NCBI RefSeq assembly: GCF_006334915.2
Contig: NZ_VDMA02000030.1
Coordinates: 1-64,000 of the forward strand
DNA length: 64,000 bases
Origin: Microbispora catharanthi
GTDB lineage: Bacteria; Actinomycetota; Actinomycetes; Streptosporangiales; Streptosporangiaceae
Direction of reading: 5' to 3'
Part shown: positions 49,543 to 57,474 of the stretch, one piece after another
Layout of the letters: every line of letters begins with the position of its first letter
Numbering within the stretch: position 1 is the first letter of the stretch
Made by a program: the position numbers and the translations under genes
The notes under the pieces: model-generated
Seen by the model: only the letters and a program-made list of their open reading frames with translations
What the model was told of the DNA's origin: nothing
Database searches by the model: none

Positions 49543-51075
49543 ATGAACAACACACCGGCGGAACCCTCGTCCGCCGAAGCCCCATCGGCCGGCCGCAGGC
49601 CCGGCAACCGCCGGATCGGGCTGTCCCGGCAGCGGCGCGCGCTGGCCGCGACCGGAATCGCCGTAGTCGCCGGCAGCGTTCTCGTCACCGGCCTGACCGC
49701 GTCCGCCAGCCCGTCGACGGCCGCGCAGCACGCCGACAGGCCGGCGGCCTGCGTACCGTACGACCCGACCAAACCCCAGCCGCCCGCGCAGGACCCGGCC
49801 CCGACCTCCGTCAGCACGGGGGAGCAGGTGTACCACTGCATCTTCGACAACTACTACGGCGGTGCCCGGCTCGACGACCGCCCACTGCTTCAATACGCCT
49901 TCCAGGCCGTCGTCCGGGAACTGCGCAAGCGCGGTGTCGACCGGCCGGGCGCCGTACTGCCGGCGCTGACGGGCGACCGCGACAAGGACTGGCAGCTCTT
50001 CAGCCGGCGGCTCCAGGAGGTGCTGGACGCGGTGCCGGACGACCAGGGGCTGCGCTCCTCGCTCGCCGGAGCCGCGATCCAGGGAATGTTCGCCGCCCTG
50101 CACGACAACCACGCCGGTTACTCCCCCGGCGGCCCGGGTGCCCCGCAGGGCGCCCACCCGTGGGGCCTGGGCATCGGCCTGAACAGGCTCCTCCCCCCGG
50201 CCGAGACCGCCCCGGACTTCACCGGGCCGCTCTTCCTCACCACGGTCGGCACCGGCACCCCCGCCGCCAAGGCCAAGCTCAGGCCCGGAGACGTCATCGA
50301 GACGGTGAACGGCGTCCCGGTCTTCACCAACGGCCTGCTCAACCCGGGAGTCGTGGACTCGCTCCATCCGGCGTACCCCCGGCGCACCCCGGTGACCCTC
50401 ACCGTACGACGGCCCGCCACCGGCCGAACCCTGCACGTGCGCGTCACCCCCGGACCGCTGCCCGCGCAACCTCAGCCGCACGTGACCGCCACCCTGGTGG
50501 CCGGCAGCATCGCTCGCATCCGCTTCGACGCCTTCTACCCGGGCGTCGCTCAGGAAGCCCTCAAGGCGATCGCCGGCCTCCAGGCGACCACCAAGCTCAC
50601 CGGCATCATCTTCGACCTACGCGGCAACCACGGAGGAGTCGGGGAAGAGGGCAACACACTGATGGGCGCGTTCGTCCACGGCGCCGCAGCCGTCTCCTTC
50701 TGCGACGCCGACGGCACCTGCGACCCCCAGCCCGTCAACGACAACACCCCGTTGCTGCATCTGCCCATGGTCACCCTCACCGACGACGGCTGCGCCTCCG
50801 CGTGTGAGATGTTCGCGACGGGCGTCAAGGACCTTCACCTGGGCACCCTCGTAGGCACCCGCACGGCGGGAGTCAACTCCGGTCCCGCCCACCTGTACGC
50901 GCTCAACGACAACACCCTGATCCGACTGCCGTCGCAGCACGTCATCGGCGCGAACGGCGAGATCATCGACGGCGTCGGTGTCCCACCGGACTACTACGCG
51001 CCACTGACCGCGGCGGACGCGTCCACCGGCAACGACCCGGCCCTCGACAAGGCGAAGGCGATCCTCCGGTCCTAG
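49543..51075 (+). CDS. S41-family secreted protease homologue
   Basis: A 510-residue protein. A signal/anchor sequence (about 30-56) is followed by a Pro-rich linker, a helical domain, a PDZ-like domain (about 200-305, KLRPGDVIETVNGVPVF) and the S41 tail-specific protease core. The nucleophile Ser419 stands in DDGCASACEMF, with FDLRGNHGG before it. The lysine of the Ser-Lys dyad is not evident: the expected GKG segment reads GTRTAGVNSG. The enzyme may use another base or be inactive. The protein is exported and may be tied to the adjacent two-component system. Confidence 0.87.
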   Translation: MNNTPAEPSSAEAPSAGRRPGNRRIGLSRQRRALAATGIAVVAGSVLVTGLTASASPSTAAQHADRPAACVPYDPTKPQPPAQDPAPTSVSTGEQVYHCIFDNYYGGARLDDRPLLQYAFQAVVRELRKRGVDRPGAVLPALTGDRDKDWQLFSRRLQEVLDAVPDDQGLRSSLAGAAIQGMFAALHDNHAGYSPGGPGAPQGAHPWGLGIGLNRLLPPAETAPDFTGPLFLTTVGTGTPAAKAKLRPGDVIETVNGVPVFTNGLLNPGVVDSLHPAYPRRTPVTLTVRRPATGRTLHVRVTPGPLPAQPQPHVTATLVAGSIARIRFDAFYPGVAQEALKAIAGLQATTKLTGIIFDLRGNHGGVGEEGNTLMGAFVHGAAAVSFCDADGTCDPQPVNDNTPLLHLPMVTLTDDGCASACEMFATGVKDLHLGTLVGTRTAGVNSGPAHLYALNDNTLIRLPSQHVIGANGEIIDGVGVPPDYYAPLTAADASTGNDPALDKAKAILRS

Positions 51076-51083
51076 CCGACGTG

Positions 51084-51120
51084 AAGCCGGGCTGACCTCC
51101 GCAGCTGGTGGCCCGGCTTT
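51084..51120. terminator. Hairpin after the S41 gene
   Basis: AAGCCGGGC (51084-51092) pairs with GCCCGGCTT (51111-51119), followed by a T; a 9-bp perfect stem 9 bp after the stop codon. Confidence 0.65.
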
Positions 51121-51182
51121 CGCGTGTCTAGAGGTCATACAGGCTCGCAGCCCACGTATGAAAGGACCTCTCCCGAGCGGGC

Positions 51183-51827
51183 CTACTTAAGGTGGTCAGA
51201 AAGGTAGCGGCGGACGAGGCGTTTGCATTCGGCGATGAGGTCGGGATCGCCGTCGGGGTGGGCGCGGAAGGCCAGTTTGAGCACGGCGTCGGCGGCCTCC
51301 ACGGCGACGACGAAGGCGCGGGACAGGCCGTCGCCGGGCGCCACGCCGAGCAGGTCCACGATGAGGGAGCGCAGGCGGTCGGCGACGACCACGTTGTTCT
51401 CCAGCGCCTCGTCGAGCATCCGCTGGGTGCCGGGGAAGGCGGGGCCACCGGGAGCGGCGAGCACCTCGCCGAAGTCCACCACGCCGAAGCCGGGGGTGGT
51501 CCGCTTCATGCGCACGAACTCGTCGACGACCAGGTCCACGGCATCCGCCCAGTCGGACGGCGGCGCGGCGGCCAGCCGGGACGCGATCCGGTCCAGGTAC
51601 GCCTCCAGGTTCCGCAGCGCGAGCGCACGGACCAGGCTCTGCTTGTCGGTGAAGAACTGGTAGAAGGTCCCGATCGGCACCTCGGCCCGGCGGGCGACCT
51701 CCTTGGTGGTCAGGGAGGCGTACCCCACCTCGTCGAGCAGCAGGGCGCACTCGTCCAGCATGCGCTCGACCCGCTCCTGACTGCGGCGCTGTGCTGGCCG
51801 TCGGCGCAACGCTCCCCCTGTTGTCAT
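51183..51827 (-). CDS. TetR-family transcriptional regulator
   Basis: A 214-residue regulator. The N-terminal helix-turn-helix is RMLDECALLLDEVGYASLTTKEVARRAEVPIGTFYQFFTDKQSL (about 22-65), with an all-helical effector domain. The start at ATG 51827 is supported by GGCGGA upstream. It is divergent from the GH1 beta-glucosidase gene with a near-perfect 29-bp operator between, so it very likely represses that gene. Confidence 0.92.
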   Translation of the reverse strand: MTTGGALRRRPAQRRSQERVERMLDECALLLDEVGYASLTTKEVARRAEVPIGTFYQFFTDKQSLVRALALRNLEAYLDRIASRLAAAPPSDWADAVDLVVDEFVRMKRTTPGFGVVDFGEVLAAPGGPAFPGTQRMLDEALENNVVVADRLRSLIVDLLGVAPGDGLSRAFVVAVEAADAVLKLAFRAHPDGDPDLIAECKRLVRRYLSDHLK

Positions 51828-51859
51828 TCCGCCATTCTCTCCCGCTTTTCGGACAACGG

Positions 51860-51888
51860 AGCTAACATGAGTTCTCCTCATATTAGCT
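51860..51888. promoter_or_regulatory. TetR-type operator between TetR and beta-glucosidase genes
   Basis: The 12-bp arms AGCTAACATGAG (51860-51871) and CTCATATTAGCT (51877-51888) are inverted with one mismatch and a 5-bp centre. It ends 15 bp before the beta-glucosidase start, so binding would block its transcription or translation start. Confidence 0.8.
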
Positions 51889-51903
51889 GAGAGAGGCGGC
51901 ACT

Positions 51904-53184
51904 ATGTTCCTCTGGGGTACGGCCACCGCGTCCTACCAGATCGAAGGAGCGGTGAACGAGGACGGCAGAGGGCCCTCCGTCTGGGACACCTTCTCCCACA
52001 CGCCGGGAAAGGTCCGCGACGGGCACACGGGCGACGTGGCCTGCGACCACTACCACCGTTACCCCGAGGACGTGGCGCTGATGGCCGGTCTCGGCGTGAA
52101 CGCCTACCGCTTCTCCATCGCCTGGCCGCGGGTGACGCCCACCGGCGCCGGCCGGGTGAACCAGGCCGGGCTCGACTTCTACGACCGTCTCGTGGACGCG
52201 CTGTGCGAGCGCGGCATCACTCCCGTGCCGACGCTCTTCCACTGGGACCTGCCGCAGGCGCTGGAGGACGAGGGCGGCTGGCTCAACCGCGACACCTCCC
52301 GCCGTTTCGCCGACTACGCCGCCGTCGTGGCCGAGCGGCTGGCCGACCGCGTACGCATGTGGATCACGCTCAACGAGCCCTTCGTCCACATGGTGGAGGG
52401 ATACGGCCTGGGCATACACGCCCCGGGCAGGGCGCTCATGTTCGACGCGCTGCCGGTGGCCCATCACCAGTTGCTCGGGCACGGCCTGGCCACACAGGCG
52501 CTGCGGGCGGCCGGGGCGGAGCAGGTGCTGATCACCAACAACTGCACTCCGGTCTGGCCCGTCTCGGACTCCCCCGAAGACCTTGCCGCCGCCGAGACGT
52601 ACGACATCCTGCACAACCGGCTGTTCAACGACCCGATCCTCACCGGCGCCTACCCCGATCTCTCGGCGTTCGGCGTCGAGATCCCCGTGAAGCCCGGCGA
52701 CCTGGAGGCGATCGCCCAGCCCCTCGACGGGCTCGGGATCAACTACTACAACCCCACACGAATCGGCGGGCCCGGCGGGGACGGCCTGCCGTTCCGGTTC
52801 GAGGAGATCTCCGGCGTACCCACCACCGCGTTCGGCTGGCCCGTCGTCCCCGACGGCCTGCGCGAACTGCTCGACTCTCTTAAGGCCCGATACGGCGACG
52901 CACTCCCACCCGTCTACATCACCGAGAACGGCTGCTCGTACGACGGCCTGGACGACCAGGAGCGGATCGCCTACCTCGACGGCCACATCACGGCGATGCG
53001 CCGGGCGGACGTGGACCTGCGGGGCTACTTCGTCTGGTCACTGCTGGACAACTTCGAGTGGGCCGAGGGCTACCACCAGCGGTTCGGACTGGTCCACGTC
53101 GACTTCGAGACCCAGCAGCGCACCCCGAAGGCGTCCTACCACTGGCTGCGGAAGTTCCTGGAGGCTCAGAGCACCGACACGTGA
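51904..53184 (+). CDS. Glycoside hydrolase family 1 beta-glucosidase
   Basis: A 426-residue GH1 enzyme. The acid/base Glu158 is in TLNEP, the nucleophile Glu341 in ITENG, and YRFSIAWPR and DNFEWAEGY are the usual signatures. It lacks a signal peptide, so it hydrolyses beta-glucosides inside the cell. The start MFLWGTATASYQIEGA is short, lacking the few residues before FLWG seen in many homologues. No transporter adjoins it; the dedicated TetR repressor (not LacI) suggests induction by a non-sugar aglycone or inactivated drug (inference). The last 19 bp overlap the convergent wall-protein gene. Confidence 0.94.
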   Translation: MFLWGTATASYQIEGAVNEDGRGPSVWDTFSHTPGKVRDGHTGDVACDHYHRYPEDVALMAGLGVNAYRFSIAWPRVTPTGAGRVNQAGLDFYDRLVDALCERGITPVPTLFHWDLPQALEDEGGWLNRDTSRRFADYAAVVAERLADRVRMWITLNEPFVHMVEGYGLGIHAPGRALMFDALPVAHHQLLGHGLATQALRAAGAEQVLITNNCTPVWPVSDSPEDLAAAETYDILHNRLFNDPILTGAYPDLSAFGVEIPVKPGDLEAIAQPLDGLGINYYNPTRIGGPGGDGLPFRFEEISGVPTTAFGWPVVPDGLRELLDSLKARYGDALPPVYITENGCSYDGLDDQERIAYLDGHITAMRRADVDLRGYFVWSLLDNFEWAEGYHQRFGLVHVDFETQQRTPKASYHWLRKFLEAQSTDT

Positions 53185-54062
53185 ACGTGGTCGTAGTGGT
53201 TGGCGGTGATGCCGCCGCGGTCGGACATCATCCGCCACCCGGCGCCGGTGCGCATGTCGTAGAAGCGCTGCTGCCAGATGATGTACATGATCCCGTACTC
53301 GCTCGCGTGCTGGATGCACCACTGCGCGAGAGCGTCTCCGCGCTCCTTGGCCACGGCGTCGGGCATCCGGCCGCCGCTGCTCATCATGAAGTCGCAGGCC
53401 CGGCCCTTGCCGTGCTCTCCCGGGTCACCGGGCCGCAGGCAGCCCACGCCGAAGGGCATCGGGAACTGCGACATGATGGCGTTGCGCGTCGAGATCATGC
53501 GCTGCGTCAGGCCGCTGCCGGCGTCGGGCGCCTGGAAGCCGTACTTCGCCATCAGCCGCTCGACCTCGCCGCGCCTCGCCTTGAGCTCCTTGATGTGCGC
53601 CTGCAGCTTGTCGATCTCGTCGGCGGCCGAGGCGGCCGCCTTCCTCTGCTTGGCGACGAGGTCCTTGACGCTGTTGAGCCGCTCGGTCCTGGCGGTGCCC
53701 AGGTAGGCCAGCGTCGCCAGTGAGCTCGGGTCGGCCGACAGGGAGAAGATCCGGGAGGCGTCCGCGCCCCCGCTCATGTACGAGGTCTGGGCGAACGCGG
53801 CCACCTGCCGCTGGGCCGCGAGCAGGGCTCCCTTGAGCTTTTTGACCCTGCTGGACGCCTTCTGCGCGGCCCTCTTCGCGTCATCCAGGCTGAGGATCTC
53901 GCCGCGGTACTCCTTCTGGAGCGCCGCGGCCTCCTGGGTGAGCTTGCGGAGCTTGGCCTGCTGGTCCGGCTCGGCCTCGGCGGTGAGCGCGCCCGAAACG
54001 GACGGCGCGACGAGCAGCGCGGTGGTGACCACCGCCAGCCTGGCCCAGCGTCCCGACCGCAC
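53166..54062 (-). CDS. Secreted coiled-coil protein with peptidase-like C-terminal domain
   Basis: A 298-residue protein. A basic start and hydrophobic core (about 5-25, VVTTALLVAPSVSGALTAEA) form a signal peptide. A long coiled coil (about 30-175) follows, like those of RipA/CwlO. The C-terminal domain (about 190-298, CLRPGDPGEHGKGRACDFM and HYDHVHVSVL) resembles the ARB-07466-like/peptidase M15-type domain with conserved His/Asp residues. It probably acts on peptidoglycan. GTG 54062 has GGAGG four bases upstream, which decides the start. Confidence 0.85.
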   Translation of the reverse strand: MRSGRWARLAVVTTALLVAPSVSGALTAEAEPDQQAKLRKLTQEAAALQKEYRGEILSLDDAKRAAQKASSRVKKLKGALLAAQRQVAAFAQTSYMSGGADASRIFSLSADPSSLATLAYLGTARTERLNSVKDLVAKQRKAAASAADEIDKLQAHIKELKARRGEVERLMAKYGFQAPDAGSGLTQRMISTRNAIMSQFPMPFGVGCLRPGDPGEHGKGRACDFMMSSGGRMPDAVAKERGDALAQWCIQHASEYGIMYIIWQQRFYDMRTGAGWRMMSDRGGITANHYDHVHVSVL

Positions 54063-54089
54063 GCGACCTCCACTCGGATTCGGCCTGAA

Positions 54090-54095
54090 ACTATA
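54090..54095 (-). promoter_or_regulatory. Possible -10 element of the coiled-coil protein gene
   Basis: The minus strand reads TATAGT in an AT-richer pocket 28 bp before the GTG. No good -35 hexamer is visible; a short AGACG/CGTCT inverted repeat lies just upstream (54098-54114). Confidence 0.3.
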
Positions 54096-54274
54096 GAAGA
54101 CGATCTTTACGTCTGCTACCGGAACAGGTGAAACTCTTGGGTCCAAAGCGGACAACCGCCGGATTCCCCGCGCTGTAACCAATTCGAGACTTACGCGTCG
54201 CCTTACCGCACTTGAACGCGATTTCACCCCGACAGAGATTCGGGAGATCGTCACCCCCCACGAAGGGCTCACCG

Positions 54275-57200
54275 ATGTCCCGACGAGAGATCGTCTCGAC
54301 TCTGGCCGCCGCGGCTCTCGGCGCGGCGCTCCTGCTGCCGGTCTCCCCGGCGCAGGCCGGCCAGGGCGACCCGCTCCCCCCAGGGGACCAAGCCGACCTC
54401 TACCAGCTCGACAGCGCGCCCGGCACCTCGGGCACGCTGACCCAGAAAGGCTTCGACGTCGTCCAGCGGCACCTCGCGGACGACAAGGAGCACGTCGAAC
54501 TGACGGCGACCCCCGCCGAGCTCAAGAAGCTCCAGATCCTCGGCTACCGGCCGCAGCCGGTGCGCAACCCGCAGGGCCAGACGCAGTTGCAGGCCGCGAA
54601 GGCGCAGGCGGCCGGCGGATACACCGTCTGGAAGTCCTACTCGGAGAAGGGCGGGATCGCCGACCAGCTCCGATCCATCGCGGACGCCAACAAGGACATC
54701 GCGAAGCTGGAGACGATCGGCAAGACCCTCCAGGGGAAGGACATCCTCGCGCTGAAGCTGACGAAGCTGGCCCGGGTGCTGCCCGACGGCGTCAAGCCGT
54801 CGGTGCTCTACTCGGCCACCCAGCACGCCCGTGAGTGGATCGCGACCGAGGTCGACATGCGGCTGCTGAAGTATCTGGTGGCCAACAAGGGCGAATCCGA
54901 CGTCGGCCGGCTGCTGACCACCACCGAGGTGTGGTTCGTACCGGTCGCCAACCCCGACGGCTACGACTTCACCTTCACCGAGGGCAACCGGCTCTGGCGC
55001 AAGAACCTGCGGGACAACGACGGCGACGGCCAGATCACGGGCAACGACGGCGTCGACCCCAACCGCAACTTCCCCACGCGCTGGGGGTACGACGAGGAGG
55101 GCTCTTCCAGCGTCTTCAGCAGCGAGACCTACCGCGGCACCGGCCCGGCGTCGGAGCCCGAGACCCGGGCCATGGACGGCCTGCTCAAGCGGCTGCGTTT
55201 CAAGGCACAGGTCAACTACCACTCCTACGGCCCGCTGCTGCTGTATCCCGAGGGCTGGCAGGTCGAGACGAAGACCGCCGACGACCCCGTCTACCTGGCG
55301 CTGACCGGCACGGACGAGAACCCGGCCGTCCCCGGCTTCGACCCGGGGGTCGGCGCCGAGCTCTACACGACGAACGGCGAGACCACCGACCACGCCCACA
55401 AGGCGTACGGCACGCTCGCCTGGACGCCGGAGCTGGAAGAGGGCTGCGACGGCTGCGGCTTCGTCTTCCCCGACGACGAGGCGCTGGTGCAGGCCGAGTT
55501 CGAGAAACAGCTTCCCTTCGCGCTCGACGTCCTGAAGTCGGCGCCGAACCCGAGCGAGCCGGTGAGCCACCTCGGCAACACCGTGCCCGACTTCGTCGTG
55601 GACCCGTTCGACGTCAGCTACGGCACCGACCAGGTCGTGCAGGTGGACGCCAAGCGCAAGCTCGGGCCGGTGTTCCTCAACTACCAGATCAACGGCGGCC
55701 ACACCACGATCGTCCCGACCTCCGAGTGGAAGGGCGGAGAGCGGTACGGCGACGGCTACGACACCTACTTCCACCAGCTCAGGGGCACGGTCAAGGGCGC
55801 GAAACCCGGCGACACCGTGAAGGTGTGGTTCCGCTCGCTCACGAAGAAGAGCGAGGAGTTCACCTACAAGGTCGCCACGGACATCGGCGGCAAGGTGCTG
55901 ATCGTCGCGGCGGAGGACGTCACGGGCATCAGCCCGGCCCAGGGCGTCACGGAGGCGAAGTACGCCGACGACTACGCCAAGGCGCTCGCGGAGGCCGGCT
56001 ACTCCTCCGACGTGTACGACGTGGACAAGAACGGCCGTAAGGCGCCCCACCCGCTCGGGGTCCTCAGCCACTACAAGGCCGTCGTCTGGGAGACCGGCGA
56101 CGACATCATCCCCCGCGCGTCCGGGCAGCCGGGCGGCAGCGCCGCCAATCTGGCCGAGTCCCTGGAGCTGGCGTTCCGCGACTACCTCAACGAGGGCGGC
56201 AAGCTGCTCGCCACCGGCAAGTACGCGCTGTACGCCCAGAACACGAACGGCTCCTACTGGTACGAGCCGGACTATCCGGCGCAACCCGAGTGCACGACCC
56301 TGAGCAAGCCGCCGTGCCTCTCGCTGAGCAACGACTTCGTGCAGTACTACCTGGGCGCCTACACCTACGTGGAGGGCGGCGGCCAGGACGCCGACGGGAA
56401 CACGTTGCCGCTGCGGGGCGCCGGCGGCGCCTTCGCCGGCTTCACCGGCACGCTCAACGGCGGCGACTCACCCGGGAACCAGAACCGCACCTCCTCGTTC
56501 GTCACGACCTCCTCGGTCCTGCCGGCCGACCGGTTCCCGCAGTTCGCCAGCTCGGCCCCGCTCAAGTGGCAGTACGGCGCGGGATCGCCGTTCAGCCCGC
56601 GCACCGGCTCCTGGGACGTGCAGAGCGGCCAGGCGGACGTGTCCTACAAGCGCCTGACGAGGACGATCGACCTCACCGGCAAGACCAGTGGCGAGCTGTC
56701 GTTCTGGACGTCGTACAACACCGAGCCGAACTGGGACTTCCTGACCGTCGAGGCGCACACGGCGGGCCAGGACGACTGGACGACACTGCCCGACGCCAAC
56801 GGGCACACCTCGCAGGAGGCGGGCGACAGCTGCGCCGCCGGCTGGGTGGACATCCATCCCTTCACCGCCCACTACCAGACGTACGACGGCGCGTCGTCCT
56901 GCACCGCCACCGGCACGACCGGCGCGTGGCACGCGGCCACCGGCTCGTCGAACGGCTGGCAGCAGTGGTCGGTGGACCTGACGGCGTACGCGGGCAAGAA
57001 GGTCGAGGTGTCGATCTCCTACATCAGCGACTGGGGGACCCAGGGCCTCGGTGTGTGGCTGGACGACGTGGCCGTCAGGGCCGACGGCGCGACCATCGCG
57101 GAGACCTCGTTCGAGGACGACCTGGGCGGCTGGACCGTCGCCGGGCCGCCTCCCGGGTCGGCGACCGCGCTGAACGACTGGGCGCGCAGCGACCGCACGC

Positions 57201-57337
57201 TCGACGACGGCGCGGGCATCACCACGAAGGACACGGTCTACTTCGGCTTCGGCGCGGAGGGCGCGACGACGCAGGCGATGCGGACGGACCTGGTCCGCCG
57301 GGCCATGGCGCATCTCCTCGGGCGAGCGCTGCCGTAG
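54275..57337 (+). CDS. Secreted M14 zinc carboxypeptidase with C-terminal accessory domains
   Basis: A 1020-residue exported protein. The signal peptide (about 1-25) ends AQA. The M14 domain carries zinc ligands His184 and Glu187 (TQHAREW) and His316 (VNYHSYG), and a catalytic Glu near 386 (TPELEEG). After it comes an extension with an immune-inhibitor-A-like beta-sandwich (TSYNTEPNWDFLTVEAHT and GVWLDDVAVRADG), giving about double the size of a plain carboxypeptidase. It should trim C-terminal residues from extracellular proteins. The ATG at 54275 has AAGGG nine bases upstream. A strong terminator hairpin follows. Confidence 0.93.
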   Translation: MSRREIVSTLAAAALGAALLLPVSPAQAGQGDPLPPGDQADLYQLDSAPGTSGTLTQKGFDVVQRHLADDKEHVELTATPAELKKLQILGYRPQPVRNPQGQTQLQAAKAQAAGGYTVWKSYSEKGGIADQLRSIADANKDIAKLETIGKTLQGKDILALKLTKLARVLPDGVKPSVLYSATQHAREWIATEVDMRLLKYLVANKGESDVGRLLTTTEVWFVPVANPDGYDFTFTEGNRLWRKNLRDNDGDGQITGNDGVDPNRNFPTRWGYDEEGSSSVFSSETYRGTGPASEPETRAMDGLLKRLRFKAQVNYHSYGPLLLYPEGWQVETKTADDPVYLALTGTDENPAVPGFDPGVGAELYTTNGETTDHAHKAYGTLAWTPELEEGCDGCGFVFPDDEALVQAEFEKQLPFALDVLKSAPNPSEPVSHLGNTVPDFVVDPFDVSYGTDQVVQVDAKRKLGPVFLNYQINGGHTTIVPTSEWKGGERYGDGYDTYFHQLRGTVKGAKPGDTVKVWFRSLTKKSEEFTYKVATDIGGKVLIVAAEDVTGISPAQGVTEAKYADDYAKALAEAGYSSDVYDVDKNGRKAPHPLGVLSHYKAVVWETGDDIIPRASGQPGGSAANLAESLELAFRDYLNEGGKLLATGKYALYAQNTNGSYWYEPDYPAQPECTTLSKPPCLSLSNDFVQYYLGAYTYVEGGGQDADGNTLPLRGAGGAFAGFTGTLNGGDSPGNQNRTSSFVTTSSVLPADRFPQFASSAPLKWQYGAGSPFSPRTGSWDVQSGQADVSYKRLTRTIDLTGKTSGELSFWTSYNTEPNWDFLTVEAHTAGQDDWTTLPDANGHTSQEAGDSCAAGWVDIHPFTAHYQTYDGASSCTATGTTGAWHAATGSSNGWQQWSVDLTAYAGKKVEVSISYISDWGTQGLGVWLDDVAVRADGATIAETSFEDDLGGWTVAGPPPGSATALNDWARSDRTLDDGAGITTKDTVYFGFGAEGATTQAMRTDLVRRAMAHLLGRALP

Positions 57338-57344
57338 GACCCGC

Positions 57345-57378
57345 GGTCCGGCCCGCGCCGCCCGGCGCGGGCCGGACC
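57345..57378. terminator. Terminator after the carboxypeptidase gene
   Basis: A perfect 15-bp stem, GGTCCGGCCCGCGCC with its complement, and loop GCCC, starting 8 bp after the stop codon. Confidence 0.8.
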
Positions 57379-57412
57379 CCGGCGGCTCTTGCCAAGGCCG
57401 ACCAGAACATGG

Positions 57413-57439
57413 TTCGGTCTGACATGGGTCGGTCTGACA
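57413..57439. promoter_or_regulatory. Direct repeats upstream of the aldehyde dehydrogenase gene
   Basis: TTCGGTCTGACA (57413-57424) and GTCGGTCTGACA (57428-57439) share CGGTCTGACA and are spaced 15 bp apart, 36 bp before the start codon. They may be regulator sites or promoter parts; the binding protein is unknown. Confidence 0.35.
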
Positions 57440-57474
57440 GAGTGCGCGAAGAAGCGCCCGATCAGGAGGCAGGC

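Noticed and set aside
54212-54274. Upstream ATG extension of the M14 carboxypeptidase
   Set aside because: It would place 21 polar residues before a clear signal peptide; the ATG at 54275 has a good ribosome-binding site.
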